DNA from: Shuttleworthia sp045545575
Lineage (GTDB): Bacteria; Bacillota; Clostridia; Lachnospirales; Lachnospiraceae
Assembly: GCA_045545575.1 (NCBI GenBank)
Contig: JAZQBE010000009.1
Location: forward strand, 1 to 24,913
DNA: 24,913 nucleotides
Reading direction: 5' to 3'
Shown: one piece after another, positions 24,588 to 24,913 of the stretch
Layout of the letters: each line of letters starts with the position of its first letter
Numbering within the stretch: the first letter of the stretch is position 1
Position numbers and translations under genes: made by a program
The notes under the pieces: model-generated
Databases searched by the model: none
What the model was told of the DNA's origin: nothing
What the model saw: only the letters and a program-made list of their open reading frames with translations

Positions 24588-24758
24588 TTACAGAATGAAC
24601 ATTGTTAGTCTGCCACCGACACCTGTCTGTCTTTTTGGCATAGTTTTCTTCGTTTTACCAACGTTTACCAATGTTATTTTAACCAAAAGTGTTTTGGGAT
24701 CGATACCGGTCTTCGCCATATTGCTGCAATAGGTATGTCTCCAAACATGTGGCGTTAT
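24588..24758 (-). pseudogene. Remnant of a tyrosine integrase C-terminal box
   Basis: The minus-strand frame from 24758 reads ITPHVWRHTYCSNMAK and then TGIDPKTL, the RHxxC box and following helix of Tn916/phage-type tyrosine integrases. In these enzymes a MGHSDI...NTYTH segment with the catalytic tyrosine should follow; here an unrelated 32-residue tail follows (to the stop at 24588), and upstream the frame closes at 24798-24800 without the rest of the catalytic domain. So only about 24 residues of integrase remain. It marks an old integration event at this locus. It overlaps the end of the neighbouring open frame by four bases. Confidence 0.6.
24611..24640. repeat. REP-like hairpin 2 inside a larger inverted repeat
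   Basis: TGCCA (24611-24615) and TGGCA (24636-24640) flank GACACCTGTC. The element sits midway between perfect 11-bp inverted copies of GTTGGTAAAAC (24566-24576) and GTTTTACCAAC (24652-24662), so the whole block 24566-24662 is a nested palindrome. Confidence 0.4.
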
Positions 24759-24913
24759 CTTAGCATCCTTGCAGCTTCCACAAGATAACCATATGCTTCA
24801 AGATTTCTCTTCCGGATATAAGCGAGGCGCTTATATTGATCGCCAGCAAGACGTTCTTTCGCATATCCTGCTGCATCAGCAATCTTCGGATAATCCGTCT
24901 GTGTCAAAGCACT
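24755..24913 (-). CDS. C-terminal end of an unrecognised protein, cut by the right edge
   Basis: The last 52 residues of a minus-strand gene, open from the edge to TAA at 24755-24757 (ends LVEAARMLR). It is lysine/arginine- and alanine-rich, predicted helical (ADAAGYAKERLAGDQYKRL), with no motif I recognise. Local composition is more AT-rich than the genes to the left, and the stop falls exactly at the integrase remnant, so it may be a truncated or fused piece of mobile-element DNA rather than a working gene. Confidence 0.4.
   Translation of the reverse strand, partial: SALTQTDYPKIADAAGYAKERLAGDQYKRLAYIRKRNLEAYGYLVEAARMLR

Overview
The window looks like a chromosomal segment of a GC-rich member of the Clostridia (Bacillota), most plausibly Lachnospirales. 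The gene order cysS-mrnC-rlmB-sigH is the classic Firmicutes cluster. The tRNA lacks an encoded CCA, ribosome binding sites are strong AGGAGG-type, the single-chain PurL is the long clostridial type, and the citrate synthase is the ~456-residue type seen in that group. The assignment rests on gene families and order, not on a search.

Almost everything lies on the minus strand; citrate synthase is the one clear plus-strand gene. In minus-strand transcription order (right to left) the layout is as follows. At the right edge (24426-24913) is AT-rich accessory DNA: the end of an unrecognised gene, a scrap of a tyrosine integrase and REP-like hairpins. Next come a low-molecular-weight tyrosine phosphatase and metY (O-acetylhomoserine sulfhydrylase), which converges on citrate synthase at a shared bidirectional terminator. 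Citrate synthase diverges from a Fe-S helicase that carries an N-terminal RecB/Cas4-type nuclease domain. The ~440 bases between them hold two back-to-back promoters sharing a 9-bp inverted repeat, plus a strongly structured, probably non-coding RNA. Then follow purL (purine synthesis), a heterodimeric ABC exporter pair, a strong hairpin terminator, and metH (cobalamin-dependent methionine synthase without a reactivation domain).

After metH a good promoter drives tRNA-Met(CAT). A strong terminator-like hairpin follows the tRNA, then the tight cluster ispF-cysS-mrnC-rlmB-sigH-mnmA (isoprenoid step, Cys-tRNA synthesis, 23S rRNA maturation and methylation, a SigH-like sigma factor, tRNA 2-thiouridylation). 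mnmA overlaps sigH by four bases. A separate promoter region precedes a radical SAM/SPASM protein of unknown function, coupled to a PHP-family phosphatase that runs off the left edge.

Themes: translation and RNA maturation in the cysS cluster, sulfur and methionine metabolism (metY, metH, cysS, mnmA), and housekeeping metabolism (purL, citrate synthase). I see no CRISPR array, complete prophage or complete insertion sequence. The most unusual points are the structured RNA and mirrored promoters at 20727-21054, the nuclease-helicase fusion, the tRNA-terminator-ispF arrangement, a CpG-poor tract with edges inside two genes, and the cysteine tail on IspF.
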